From the NCBI GenBank assembly GCA_964019135.1, contig OZ025252.1, positions 3,736,823 through 3,800,822 of the forward strand: 64,000 nt of DNA, given 5' to 3'. The position numbers and the translations under genes were made by a program. Below are positions 1-11,842 of the stretch, piece by piece (position 1 is the first letter of the stretch; every line of letters begins with the position of its first letter). The stretch comes from Arenicola marina. Lineage: Eukaryota > Annelida > Polychaeta > Arenicolidae. The notes under the pieces are model-generated. The model did no database searches and had not been told where the DNA came from. It saw only the letters and a program-made list of their open reading frames with translations.

Positions 1-44
1 ATTTACTGTAAAAGCGAGCTGCGTTTCCGTGTTGTTCCTTTTAG

Positions 45-2592
45 CAGCTTATCTTTACAACCGTGGAGGGGAAGAGGAGTTACAAACCAGACTCCAGAAT
101 GTTTTGTCTGGCTTGCTGCGGGCTGAGAAGAAAGTATCGTTACTGTCCAGGCCGAGGGTGGCGGTTGGCTTTGGAAGTTGTATGGATGTCATAGCTGAAG
201 GCATGGTTGTTCTGGAAAAGATAGGAGCCATTCCACCAGATGTCCCTCAGCATCAAGACAATATTAACAGCAAGAGAGACCTTGAAGAAATATTCGCCTA
301 TTTCTTTCGGCATGGTGCAGCTGCCGAGTAAGTTATCATATAAATATGATGGTAATCTAATGACTGTATAAGAAGGAAATAAACGGTGAAAATAAAAATT
401 ATATGTAAGAGCAATAAAACAAATGATATGTTTGGTCTATCTGTTAAATCTCCATATCCTAGAATTTTATAAAAAAAAATTGTTTATTTACTACATCAAT
501 ATATTGTTATAATTTTGGTATCAACAGTTTAGTTGAGGAAACATCTTGACAAAAAGTCTAATGGGGTATTGTTGCAAGGTATAAAAAAACAGGTATAGGA
601 TGAGGCTTTATCTTGTTTTTCCGTACATACTATATTGAAAGTAGTTTTTTACTTTTTATTTAGTTGCAACAACAGTGAATAAGGCATAGATCATAAACAA
701 ATTTTAAGCGAAAAAAAAGAGCTACTAGCTAGAACTTAAAAGTTATAACGATTGAATAAAACTTTAAAAACAGTAACTGCAGACTACAAAGAAGTTTGAG
801 GGCAATTTAGTCTAAATCTGGGTGTTTGTCATATCTATACTAATAAAATGAAGCTACATGTCTGTCCAATCTGTTTATTACGTCTTCTTTTTTCAGACGT
901 TATATTTCTAATAGTAGCCTTTTTCTGGAGCTGACATCTGCTGCATTAAGCCTTCCACATACTTCTACAGCTTTGGGAGGCAATGCTCCTGTTATGGCTA
1001 GTAGGTTTCACAAAGAAGGTTGTCAAGTCCTTCTTGGTGCACAGAAGTCTGTGAACCTACGCAGTCACTTGGATTCTGATATCACCAGTAAGTACATCAA
1101 ATGGAATTTATGCAGTAATTGTGATTTTTGCATTGAAGCATGTGAATTACTGCATACTTCAACTAAACATTTTTAACCAAAATTTAGTGACCAAGGTATC
1201 TAGTTATATCCTGAAATATGCTGTTAATATGCAGTATCTATGTGCCAGTTGTTCTATTCATTTATATTCATTTTTATTTTATTTCAGTTACAGGTGGAGA
1301 GTTACAAGAAGATGACATTCACCTTCTGTTGGAATATTCCAGAGATGCAACTTGGGGAAAGTACCAATCAAACAGAGCAAACAGGTAATCATGATCTTTA
1401 CAGAATTCATTCCCTATAAGATCTCCCTATATGGTTTATAGTAGATCAACTTTAGAAGGAAAAAAGCAAAAGGCAAAAGATCATATGAATCTATAATTTC
1501 TAACTTATGTGGTGCAGGAGATAGTGTAATGCTGATAGAGCAAACTATGTGATGGGCATCTGATGGCATATATTCAATATCTTTTACAGATTTATCTTCC
1601 ATAGTGATGTCAGCAATCCGACGTTATCTTCCTTGGAAGAATTTGCGTCAGAATTGACTGCCTTTTCCCCAACTCTGCTGGTAATAGGCGGTCTGCAGAT
1701 GATGGATAGCTTCCCCTTTCTACCAGGTCAGTAGTGTCTTTTTGTTTGTTGCAAAGAAATATCTAATATATATTACATATTCTTTGTGTTATTTTTGTGT
1801 GGAAGGAACAAGCTGGATAACTGTCCATTCCTGTGTATAGCACTGGTATCAGAAAGGCATCCTGACAGAACATTCTTGGTAATCCAAGTGTTATTATATC
1901 TATCTGTTAACATTAATTTTACAGGACAACGGAAATCTCGACTTGAGCTTCTTCGGAATATCATCAAAGATACTCCCCGAGAAACCAGAACTCACTTTGA
2001 AATGGCGTCCTTTGCTGAAGAAAGTTGCATGAATGACGTCATGGAACACGTGGTCTATTACTCGGACTCTCTGGGGATGAACGAACAGGAACTCCCGAAC
2101 CTCCACAGCCTGCTGTCCAACGGCACGGTCACCCTGGTCTCGGACCCATACCCGAGGGTAGCCACAACCCTGGACCAGATGAGAGACGTCTACCGGATCC
2201 TGCACAGCACCGCCGAAGGTGAAGGCCGCCGGCAGCTGACGCGTCTCCACGTGCACACGCTGGCGTTCCAAGCCATCATGACGACGAAGGGCTCCTCGTG
2301 GAAGAATACGATGTCTGCGGCGGCCAAGGCCTCGCTGACGGCTAACCGACACACGTGTGGCTCCAACGCCATCAGCCTGGAGAAGGCCAGGATCATCATG
2401 GACCACTCCTTCTCCACCAGCCGCAAGGAGGGCAGCAGCCGCGTCCCGGTCGAGGACGATCGACCCGTGTCCTGCTGGACCGAGGACGACTATGATATCT
2501 GCATCGCACCCGTCCTGGTCTGTACCGACGTGGTGCAGACCGGCGGCGGGGGCGATAATGTGTCATCCGCCGGTCTAGTGCTCCAGATCTAG
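45..2592 (+). CDS. ADPGK: ADP-dependent glucokinase, 3' part (last five exons)
   Basis: Partial gene, about 457 visible residues. The enzyme phosphorylates glucose with ADP, giving glucose 6-phosphate and AMP; the vertebrate protein is in the ER. Exons are 45-327, 897-1087, 1288-1384, 1590-1726 and 1925-2592. All visible junctions are AG/GT and the phases close. Family motifs seen: VAVGFGSCMDVI near the start of the visible part, GGNAPVMASRF, HLLLEYS, ANRFIFHSD, LGMNEQELPNL, and C-terminal VLVCTDVVQTGGGGD. The Asp of that last motif (codon 2554-2556) is where this ribokinase-like family has its catalytic base. The N-terminus, with any signal peptide, lies left of the window. The protein ends 11 residues after GGGGD, a little earlier than in vertebrates, and those last codons lie inside a 36-bp tandem repeat. 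Identification is firm; the exon 3 acceptor could shift by two codons, because a second AG lies 6 bp downstream. Confidence 0.93.
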
Positions 2593-2803
2593 ACACTGTG
2601 GTCGGCGGTCTAGTGCTCCAGATATAAAGACGTTATAATGTTGTACTCTAGTGCTCCAGATATAGACGTTATCATCCTCTGGTCTAGTGCTCCAGATATA
2701 GATGTTATAATGTTGTACTCTAGTGCTCCAGATATAGACGTTATAATCCTCTGATCTAGTGCTCCAGATATGGACGTTATCATGTACCGGCCCAGTGCTC
2801 ACA
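2574..2803 (+). repeat. 36-bp tandem array containing the ADPGK stop codon
   Basis: The core TCTAGTGCTCCAGAT starts at 2574, 2609, 2647, 2683, 2719 and 2755, spacing 35-38 bp, with a decayed seventh copy near 2789. The first copy encodes the last residues (VLQI) and the TAG stop of ADPGK. In later copies the same frame reads VLQI followed by TAA. The rest of the array is 3' UTR. Confidence 0.9.
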
Positions 2804-2990
2804 TTGTAACTCGCCCGTTTGCATATCGAATCCACGATGCTGTTAAACAAATGAAAACGTCCCGTTGCATTCCAATATATTCATGTCACATTATTTAATT
2901 TTTATACGAAATTTGTCTCCGCAATCACGTGCCTGTCAAGCAGTTATCACTATTCGTATGTTTCGTAAAACTTACCACAGTACACAGTGA

Positions 2991-2996
2991 AATAAA
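2991..2996 (+). promoter_or_regulatory. candidate ADPGK poly(A) signal
   Basis: An AATAAA hexamer lies about 400 bp after the stop codon. A second AATAAA at 4435-4440 could serve a longer 3' UTR. Neither has been tested. Confidence 0.45.
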
Positions 2997-2999
2997 AGC

Positions 3000-4564
3000 A
3001 ATACAATCTGATGACGCTGAGTCGAGCATCATCCTTCTGTAATAGTTGTCCAGCCTCGCGCCCGTTGGCCATAATGCGGTGTACATCGGTAATGCTCCCT
3101 ATATTTACATCTCTTGCATAATAATTCTCCTTTTACCGCCGCGTGTACTTTCACATGTCTACGGTTTCCCCAGTGGCCTAACAAATACTGGCTTCTACAA
3201 TCAAATCCATTGCTCAAAGCTATTATGAAATATTAGATGCTTGTAGGTGTATATATGTTAGTTGGAGAAACAGAACTTTTGATTAATGTGTTAATATATC
3301 AAGAATATTTTGTACCTCGTCAATTTGAATTGAAAGCTAGAATTGTTGATGGATTTGTTTGTGAATCGGTGCGGATCGCTTTTACTGTGATATGTAACGA
3401 TTAATTTAATGTATGTGATTGTTTATAAACACGTGATTTGCTTCGTGGGAATCAAAAGACAGCATTTTCTCAAGAAGTACTGAAATTTACTACAGCTGCT
3501 CATACGGTTAATGGTCCCCCATGTAATGATATGATATACTTTTTAGAAATTTAGTGGATGCTTAATTATATTTCATGTTTTTCTACTTGTCTTGAGTTTA
3601 AGTGTAAAACTTATCACACATGGTCGCATTTCACAAGAAGGGTGGAAAAACCTGGAGCAATGTGTTCCAGACTAAACCTTCGTGGCAACTCCTATTGTTT
3701 GTGCACATCAGAACATTTAAATGCCATAACGACATGATTATAAGTTTGATTTTACCTTTGATCTTGCAAAATGTTGAGCTCGATGTCATAAGATACTTGA
3801 TCTAGATGAAAACGCACATTATATTAGTGCTCTGTTATGTTTCTCAGCATTGATACGAAATGTTTGTCGTGTATATCATGGTTGTCTTTAAAATAACCTG
3901 TTGTGTTCTATGGTTCAGCTTAGATCGTTTCATTTTTTTCTCAGGATTTTTTGTTTTTGTGAAGTTTTTCTTTTATATATTTAGATGTCTTGGCCAACCT
4001 GAAAGTATTTTTTAACATCATTCGAATTGTGCATTCCTTCTGAAGCATGTTTTGTTAGGTATGAAGAAAGATATTCCTTGGAACTTCGAACATTTTACGA
4101 CTTATAGTACATTTTTGTTGTTGTACTATATGTCAAGACATCATGTTAGAGATATGCAATGGGTGTGGGCTTATACCATTTTTGTTTGCCTCCGTGCTGT
4201 GTTATCAATTTGCATTACTAATTAGTCCCTTTCTTTTTAATAATAACTTCATCACGGTTACTTCCTTTACTCGTCATCGTGACTTTATGCGCGGTTATGG
4301 AACTAACATTACTTTTAGACACTTACTTGTCTGCAATAATTCATACATCGAATGGCTTGAAACGATGTAAATCATTGGTTATGGGACCACATTTACAATC
4401 CTCTTGTGGCCTTGATAGATCACTAAGATGTCGCAATAAATAATAATACAAATTTAACATTTGTTCTTTTATTCATATATTTTGTGTCCTATGACCGGCT
4501 AACAAAGCAACCCTATAAGTGGAACGCCATCTTGTTCCGCTTGGTGTCTCGAACAAGATTGGCA
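3000..4564. other. intergenic or distal ADPGK 3' UTR, AT-rich
   Basis: I see no conserved coding segment, RNA gene or clear repeat here. The short open frames lack splice context and family similarity. The stretch ends at a second AATAAA just before the first SINE, so part may be an extended ADPGK 3' UTR. Confidence 0.5.
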
Positions 4565-4822
4565 TGGCCGCCCCGATAGCTCAGTGGGTTAGAGCGCTCG
4601 CATTAAGCGCTCTGGTCACGTAAGAACCTAACGGCACGTGGATCGGTGGTTTGCGCCCCAAGTTTGCGTGGTCGCAGGATAAATATCTTGTCCTTCGCAA
4701 ACAGTAGGGGGTTACCCCAGGGGACATGGCTCCGCATGTACGTCCCTTTCTTCTCCGATTGACGCGATACGACCAGAATTGGTCAAAGCGTTCTGAATAT
4801 ACAACTAACCAGTCAACAAGCT
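4565..4822 (+). mobile_element. tRNA-derived SINE, family A, copy 1
   Basis: The head has a Pol III A box (TAGCTCAGTGG) and a B-box-like GGTTTGCGCC about 70 bp later. The body shared by all copies follows: GCAGGATAAA, AGTAGGGGGTTAC, GGGACATGGCTCC, GATTGACGCGATA, then the tail TCCTGAATATACAAC (here slightly diverged). There is no coding capacity. Confidence 0.85.
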
Positions 4823-5109
4823 TGGCTTGTGTCTGACATACATAGAGCGACCACTTTGAACAAGCATAACACAAGGACTTAATTTTACTAACCTAGCGCT
4901 GTGCATTTACGCCCAGTCTGCGCGCAGATCGACATTGAGGTGCACATGTCCGTGATTGTTAATTCTGAATCTATCCTAAACAAAAAATGAAGTAAAGATT
5001 TCCGGTCACTCCGTAGCAATTTATACCGAAGCTTCCGGGGGACATAGATATAAAAACTTATTTAGAAGGTGTTTCTTGTTCTTGAAAGTCTCCTCGACTT
5101 AATATCTAT

Positions 5110-5250
5110 TGCGCCATACTTATTAACTAAGGGCATCGATTTATTATCTTGGAGGATCGACTTATTATCTAGGGGGCCCTACTTATTATCTTGGAGGATC
5201 GACTTATTATCTAGGGGGCCCTACTTATTATCTACCGACTTACTATATAG
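5110..5250 (-). repeat. ACTTATTATCTAGG satellite, left arm
   Basis: Tandem units of CTTATTATCT followed by GGAGGATCG or AGGGGGCCCT. This is the reverse complement of the satellite at 6720-7125. Confidence 0.8.
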
Positions 5251-5265
5251 CCCAGCAACCGGGGG

Positions 5266-5500
5266 GCCGGCCCGGTAGCTCAGTGGGTTAGAGCGCTCGC
5301 CTTGAGTGTACTGGCCACCTGAGTGCTTAACGGCACGTGGATCGATGGTTCGAGGCGCGCTGCGGCCATGTCTGTCTCTTCGCAAAGAGTAGGGGGTTTA
5401 ATCCAGGGGACATGGCTCCACTCTCCCTTCCTTCTCCCATTGACGCAATATGACCAAAAGTTGTTAAAGAGTCCTGAATATACAGCCAACCAACCCAACG
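5266..5500 (+). mobile_element. tRNA-derived SINE, family A, copy 2
   Basis: Full head with A box TAGCTCAGTGG and B box GGTTCGAGGC. The body and the tail TCCTGAATATACAGCCAACC match the other copies. It lacks the 30-bp GTGGTCGCAGGATAAAG stretch found in most copies. Confidence 0.85.
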
Positions 5501-5660
5501 ACCGGAGCCATAGACCGCGACTGGAGCCATAGCACAGCGCACAGAGCCATAACCCAGCGCATGGAGTCATAGTCCAGCGACCGGAGCCATAGACCGCGAC
5601 CGGAGCCATAGCTCGGATCGCGAAACCATAGCCCGGAGCCCGGAGCTATAGCCATGCAGG
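5500..5660. repeat. GAGCCATAG-type minisatellite, block 1
   Basis: Imperfect units of about 18-20 bp based on CGGAGCCATAGACCGCGAC. They begin directly at the 3' end of SINE copy 2, so the array may have grown from the SINE tail. Confidence 0.8.
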
Positions 5661-5741
5661 GGCGTAGGCAGGGATTGGAGCAAGTGTACGCACCTGCTGC
5701 AGATGAAATAAAAAAATACTCCCCAACAACGGGACTGCACG

Positions 5742-6006
5742 GGGGCCGGCCCCATAGCTCAGTGGGCTAGAGCGCTGACATTCAGCGCTTTGGCCACCTG
5801 AGAGGCACGTGGATCGGTGGTTCGCGCCCCGCAGTGACCATGTCTGTGTGGTCGCAGGATACAGATCCCATATACTTCTTCGCAAAGAGTAGGGGGTTAT
5901 TCCCGGGGACATGACTCCACTCTCCCTTCCTTCTCCCATAGACGCGAAGTGGTCACATGTCGCCAAAAGTGGTTAAAGCGTCCTGAATATACAACTAACC
6001 AGGATT
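5742..6006 (+). mobile_element. tRNA-derived SINE, family A, copy 3
   Basis: Head CCCATAGCTCAGTGGGCTAG with A box, and B box GGTTCGCGCC. The family body follows, ending in TCCTGAATATACAACTAACC. Confidence 0.85.
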
Positions 6007-6059
6007 GCAAGTGCTTGCACCGCCTGATTTGTACGCACGTGCGTACGGCTAGCTACGCC

Positions 6060-6600
6060 CCTGATAGCTTGGAGCCATAACCAGGAGACATAGCCCAGCG
6101 CCCGGACCCATAGCCAGCGACCGGAGCCATATAGACCGCGACCGAAGCGATAGCCCAGCGCCCGGAGACATAGCCCAGCGCCCGAAGCCATAGCAAAGCG
6201 GTCGGAGCTAAAAAGCCCAGCGCCCGGAGACATAGCCCATCGCCCGGAGCCATAGCCCAGCGCCCGAAGCCATAGCAAAGCGGTCGGAGCCAAAAAGCCC
6301 AGCGGTCGGAGCCAAAAAGCCGAGCGCCCGAAGCCATAGCAAAGCGGTCGGAGGTAAAAAGCCCAACGCCCGGACACATAGCCCAGCGCCTGAAGCCATA
6401 GCAAAGCGGTAGGAGCTAAAAAGCCCAGCGCCCGGAGACATAGCCCAGCGCCCGGAGACATAGCCCAGCGCCCGAAGCCATAGCTCGGAGCCCAAAGCCA
6501 TAGTCCCGAGTCCGGGGGCCATAGCCTGGAGCCATAGCCTGGAGCCATAGCTTGGAGCCTGGATCCATGCATAACCCGCCGCCATAGCCCGTGCCCTTAG
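6060..6600. repeat. GAGCCATAG-type minisatellite, block 2
   Basis: About 27 imperfect units of roughly 20 bp (GCCCAGCGCCCGGAGACATA and variants), related to block 1. The array is nearly stop-free in several minus-strand frames, giving artefactual open frames. Confidence 0.8.
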
Positions 6601-6647
6601 TCATAGTGGTGGCGACGGCGGCTCTTGGATTGACTAATCGTACAAGT

Positions 6648-6669
6648 CCCCCACCCCCCCCCCCCCCCA
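6648..6669. repeat. poly-C tract
   Basis: A run of about 20 C residues with few interruptions, between minisatellite block 2 and the right satellite arm. Confidence 0.8.
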
Positions 6670-6719
6670 ACGGATCCCCTATATAATAAGTCGAGCCCCC
6701 AAGATGACAATTAAGTCTA

Positions 6720-7125
6720 CCCATCTAGATAACAAGTAGGGCCCCATAGATAATAAGTATAGGGCCACGTACCTAGATAATAAATCGATCCCTCTAGATA
6801 GTAAGTTGATCCCCTTAGATAATAATTAGGACCCCTATATAATAAGAAGGGACCCCTAGATAATAAATAGATCTCCCTAGATATTAAGTAGGGCCCCTCG
6901 ATATTAAATCCATCCCCCTAGATAATATGTCGATCTTCCTAGATAATATGTCGATCTTCCTAGATAATAAGTGGGGCCCCCTAGATAATACGTCGACCCC
7001 CCTAGAGAGTAGGTATATACTATTATTTAAGTAGGGTCCCCTAGAAATTAAATTAAGTACGGCCCCCTAGAAATTAAGTCGATCACCCGAGATAATAAGT
7101 AGGGCCCCTTACATAATAAGACGGG
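6720..7125 (+). repeat. CTAGATAATAAGT satellite, right arm
   Basis: About 17 units of roughly 22-25 bp with core CTAGATAATAAGT followed by CGATCCCC or AGGGCCCC. It is the inverted partner of 5110-5250. Confidence 0.85.
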
Positions 7126-7310
7126 GAGACTTTTGACAAAAAGAAACACCTTCTTAATCGCTGGCATTTCTACTGCGGCGCATTTATCAGTGTATCTTTA
7201 ACTTATAATCCAATGCAATGAAATACAATAACTGAACTACATAGCGGTAAAGATACAGTAAATAGTATATGTGAAAATGAACGCTCCCCATTCAATTAAA
7301 TAATACGACA

Positions 7311-7719
7311 TTTAAAGTTGCATAGCGAGCTCTTTCCCGCCAAAACTAAAGCGGTCAAGATACAAATAAAAATCAGTCCTTGAATCATTCAAGATTTCTT
7401 TTTGCTATACTCCACCCATGCCAGACTGCCGAATAGAATCTCTTAGCCTTGCCCGTGATTTCAATTTACCACAAGTTTTCAACTTAGTGGTAAACGTTAT
7501 CAGTTTGTGTGCTTCGCGATGCTTTGTTATAAGTAGCAGTGCCGCGACCGAGTTCTGTGGCGTCCCAGGATAGACACGTTTGCCACATCACAGTCGAAAT
7601 GGCGAAGTTTATTAGGTTTCTGAATTGATAGAATGAAACAATCGAGTTTTCTGCATTTGTTTATATAAATTTCGCCTGCTTACTTTTGGCGGGAAAGAGC
7701 TTGATATGCAACTTTGTTT
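7311..7719. mobile_element. 409-bp inverted-repeat element (MITE-like)
   Basis: Left arm AAAGTTGCATAGCGAGCTCT then TTCCCGCCAAAA; right arm TTTTGGCGGGAAAGAGCTTG then ATATGCAACTTT. The arms match over about 31 bp with two mismatches. There is no coding capacity. Confidence 0.65.
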
Positions 7720-8216
7720 AAAAAAAAATTATTATTTTATTACTCATTCAATTATGTTGGTAACAATATATGCAGCAAATTATAATTGTATACCCCGGGT
7801 TGGTCAAGCTACCTCATATATGTGCACTTTTAGAGAGAACCCACAAGAAATCATTTCAATTAAAAACATTTAACAAGTTTGTCACTTTAAGAGTACGTTA
7901 TGACAGCTCTTCGATGCTCGTTACTCGTATGAGACGTGCGTAACTTTATTTTTGACCAATTGAAATACTTCTTTGGCGAAATCCGTGCGAAGCGCGAAGT
8001 AGTACTTCCGCTCAATTCAACAGTGGCCGGGAAATGTAACTGCACAAAAAACGCTTCAAGACTCCTAAAGGTTTGTTCGGGGAAAAACTTATTGGCAGGA
8101 TATGTCCTGTGAGCCTGGCCGAATGTATAGTTAACTTGGTTTTAACGCACTCTAGTTTGCATAGACAACAGACAAGGGTGTCCTAGAGTAAACAAATAAA
8201 TCACGTCGGTCGACGG

Positions 8217-9619
8217 TCAACAGACAACACTGTCACTGTCAGTGTCAACACTGTCACTAACAACAGTGAACAGACTGTGTGTATACTCGGATCGGCCGAA
8301 CTGCGAAACGGCCGAACCGCTCTCACCACCCCCTACCATGGGTGTAGGGGGGGGGGGGGCGGTCGTCGAGCCGCCCGCCAGCGGATTAGTCTGCGCCTCG
8401 ACGATTGGCTTGGTGTCGGCTTCGCCTTCGGCATCGGCTGGGGGAGGGGGGGGGGGGGGGGGGGAGGGTCTGGCTCTGGGTGGATGAAGCTGGCGATTGG
8501 TGTCAATTGTGTTTGTGTTGCTGGGTGTGTATGGGTGGAGGGGCGGGGATGGGACCAATATTGACTGATTTTTTAGGAGAAATCTTCACAGCCGGGCCAC
8601 TAAAGTAATCACTAAATTTTTGGGAATTGTCAACGGCCCGTAACGAGCATGGATAACGTTCACGCGGCTCGTAATGAGCATTGATAACGCGGAATTTGTA
8701 CGCGGTCCGAAACATTTTTCATACGGAAACTCAGCTTCATTCATTCCAATTCATGCGATTTCATTTTCGTGGCTTTCTCAATACCTTCTCAATGGCCATT
8801 TAATTTTTGATTGGTATTTTTGATGGCACATGTGCAGTGGCCTTTGATAACAACTTATAACAGTAACACCACGCGGCCCGAATAATTTTTCAGTCTTTTT
8901 GTGAATCCTAATTCACGAGGCCCCAATTCTGATTTTAGCAATCAGCAACAGCAGCCTTTGATAACAACTTGTGAAGCCTCAGCTTCTGGTCGGTACGGTA
9001 ACATATTTTCTGACTCCATGGTCACATTGGCATGCAATTAAATCCTAGCTCCTTCTTTGGATAAAATGGGTATAAAAGGATATCCAGCATATAGGGCTAT
9101 CATTCCTTGTCTGAAACATGGCAGACTTATGCATCTGAGAAAGCGATGAAAATGAAATCAGAATGAATGAAGCTGAGTTTCCGTGTGAAAAATGTTTCGG
9201 GCGGCGTGCAAATTCCGCGTTATCGATGCTCATTACGAGCCGCGTGAACGTGATCCATGCTCGTTACGGGGCCGTTGACAATTCCCCAAAATTTAGTGAA
9301 TACTAAGCCAACAACACAAACAAAAGTGACACCAAACACCAGATTAATCCATGCTTGCCGGACACAGCCCCCTCCCCCCTCCCCCACCCGATGCCGAAGC
9401 CATCAGGGCCGACGCCAAGCCAGACACCCAATCGTCGAGGCGCAGACTAATCCGCTGGCGGCTAGGGCTCGATGACCCCCCCCCCCCCCCCCCACCCACC
9501 CCATTCACCCCCCCCTCACCAAACCAACCCATCCCCCCTTCCCCCCACCCCCCGTAAATACCTCAGCCGTTTCGCAGTTCTGCCGTTCTGCATGGCATTC
9601 AACAGACTGTCTGTTGACT
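8217..9619. mobile_element. 1.4-kb palindromic (fold-back) element
   Basis: The arms are about 460-530 bp. The outer ends GTCAACAGAC and GTCTGTTGAC pair. The inner parts pair too: TAACGAGCATGGATAACGTT (8641) with the inverse near 9245-9262, and CAGCGGATTAGTCTGCGCCT (8381) with the inverse near 9450. G-runs in one arm face C-runs in the other. The spacer is about 400 bp. The open frames here are arm artefacts. Confidence 0.75.
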
Positions 9620-9789
9620 AGGCAGGTATTGACATAAAGTCAAAGTCAAAATTCTGCGCATGCACAATTGTGTCAATTGTGAAAGAATGTACGCTTCGAT
9701 GTTAAAAAAACTGCCTGAAATGTTACCTATAAACTTTCCAATGTTAGAAAATACAATATTCACAACTATACATTTCAACAATTACAGTC

Positions 9790-10331
9790 AGTCATAAATG
9801 CCGTAGACACATGTTTCGGCCCACAAATTTGCCTCGATCACTCTAAACATCCCTGACTTGAGAAAGAAACACTAGACCATTTTGATGATACCAAACTTAC
9901 GTTTGTACTGCAATGTTATCCTCTTTTATGACACAAAGAATATTTCTCCATGCTGACATGCCATTGGTAGAAAATGCTCTGTCGCCAAGATATTAAAATA
10001 TGCATCATAAAATGATGGTTGCCATGGCGCCAAACGTTCTTTGAACAATACATGCTCTATATTTATACTAGCCACGAAGATGCCATGGCAATTAAAGAGC
10101 CTTTCATTGTCTATGATTTAGTCTATTTGCGAAAGTGTGTCTGCTGCCAATAGAATGTCAGCATGGAGAAATATTGTTTGTGTCTTAAAAAAGGATAACA
10201 TTGCAGTACAAACATAAGTTTAGTATCATTAAAATGGTCTAGTATTGCTTTCTCACGTCAGTGATTTTGAGAGTGATCGAGGCAAATTCACAGAAAATAT
10301 GGGTCGAAACATGTCTACGGCATTTATGACT
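9790..10331. mobile_element. 0.54-kb palindromic (fold-back) element
   Basis: The ends AGTCATAAATGCCGTAGAC and GTCTACGGCATTTATGACT are exact inverses. The arms continue for about 190 bp, including CAAACTTACGTTTGTACTGC against its inverse near 10205. The loop is about 160 bp. No protein is encoded. Confidence 0.8.
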
Positions 10332-11842
10332 TTGACTTTAGGCATTTAGCCTATCAATCCCATGCTAGCAGACATCTGCTTCCTTGTTGTCGCCATTTTG
10401 CAATCATCATTTCACATGTCTCATGCTTGCGTAGCTGCGTTTTGTATATTTTCTGTGACGTCTCTGGCCCAATCTCTACATGGAGCTGTTTCAGGGCAGC
10501 GCCATCTGGTGAGTATCGCTATGATGGGCACAGAGCAGACACCATATTTCTTGAAATGGATGTGTGTCGATGCTATACAATGGCACATAGCTGGAGAAAC
10601 AATTAGCATAGCAGCATTATTTGACTGAATGCTTATGCAATCATGGGTAAGTGGGGAAAAAGAGTTAAGAGTTGCACTCTGAAGCCAGAGACCTGCCTAT
10701 GTTTTGGGGGGCAAATTTTCAATTTAGAGGGCACTTAGGTTTTATTTACCCACCCAAAAAATGCCTTTTTGTCAGGAGGTTTAGAAGAAAAATACAGCGC
10801 TCACAATTTTATATGACATTGAGAACTACTTTTATTTATAGAATGGTGAATTGTGAACTCAAAATGCAACCTTAGCAGCTGGTGCCATGTTGTTGTGTAC
10901 ACTAATCCCTTTTTTTACCTAAAAAAGAAGTTCTGGCTCATACTCTGCTTGGCAGGATAATTCTAAACATTTCAATGAACTACAGTTGTTTCTCTAATCA
11001 GTTATAATTATTCCTTGTCCCTTTTGCTTTGTACACAGCAGTGATTGAAGTGCATCATGAGTATTCATGACCTATGAGTAAACAAATGAAAGAAGTTATT
11101 GGCTTATTAAGAACAATTCAGTATCAGCATATATATGCATTGGTAATAGTTTGAACTATCAAATGTTCTACTTGAATGCTTTCAAACTAGTCCTCCTTGA
11201 TTGTCAGTCCAACAAAATCTATGTCTAATAGAAAACAGTTCAAAACTTCCTACATGTACCCCTCAGTCTCACTGGTGTAACCATTCTGGTCTGTCACTGG
11301 ATGCATACATTCTTTAGGCCAAGAGAGAGCTTCTTTCTCGTTTACTGACATGGCTATGCCATTTGCAATGTGTATCACCACATCCATTGTATTTGGCCTT
11401 ATTTTTGGGAGCACTGTAGTTCCAATATAAATATGGAAGCTATAAATACTGTTTGTGTATGTCCATGCTTGATATAAACTGAATCTCCTGTGAAATAAGT
11501 CAAAACACAGCAACAGAATGATAGGGTGTGGTTACCTACCATAGGTTACTTTGTGCAGTGGAGGGAATAGTTTACCATGGGAGATACACTAGAATTGGTG
11601 TAGAAGCACTGCCAGTACCGGTACTTGTGATAATCAGCATTCCAATGCAAATATATCCACCACAAATTGACACTTGATGTTCAAATTAGATGGATATGGG
11701 TAGACAGTGGATTAAATCCCTAGACTCCTGACCCACAAAGCAAGTGCGGGCTGTCACCCAAATTTTAGTCAAGGCGCCTACACAATGTGTATGTTGGTGC
11801 TCACCAAACCTCTACAGGAAACACAGATGCAAATATGTTCCC
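10332..11842. other. intergenic, nothing recognised
   Basis: No coding segment with family similarity, no RNA gene and no clear repeat. The open frames of up to 88 codons look random. Confidence 0.5.

Larger units (their letters stand above)
5060..7165. mobile_element. compound fold-back element, about 2.1 kb
   Basis: The ends are inverted: GGTGTTTCTTGTTCTTGAAA near 5070 pairs with the AAAGAAACACCTTCTTA region near 7140. Inside the ends, the same short satellite occurs in opposite orientation (5110-5250 and 6720-7125). Between the arms lie two SINE-A copies and two blocks of a GGAGCCATAGCCCAGCGCC-type minisatellite. No transposase is seen. I infer a fold-back element that collected nested insertions. 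Confidence 0.65.

Noticed and set aside
5973..6724. Minus-strand open frames rich in MASGAGLCLRALG
   Set aside because: Translation of the GAGCCATAG minisatellite. No start context, splice sites or family match.
8217..10331. Protein-coding transposon within the palindromes
   Set aside because: No frame shows transposase motifs. The open frames are short and mirror each other across the arms.
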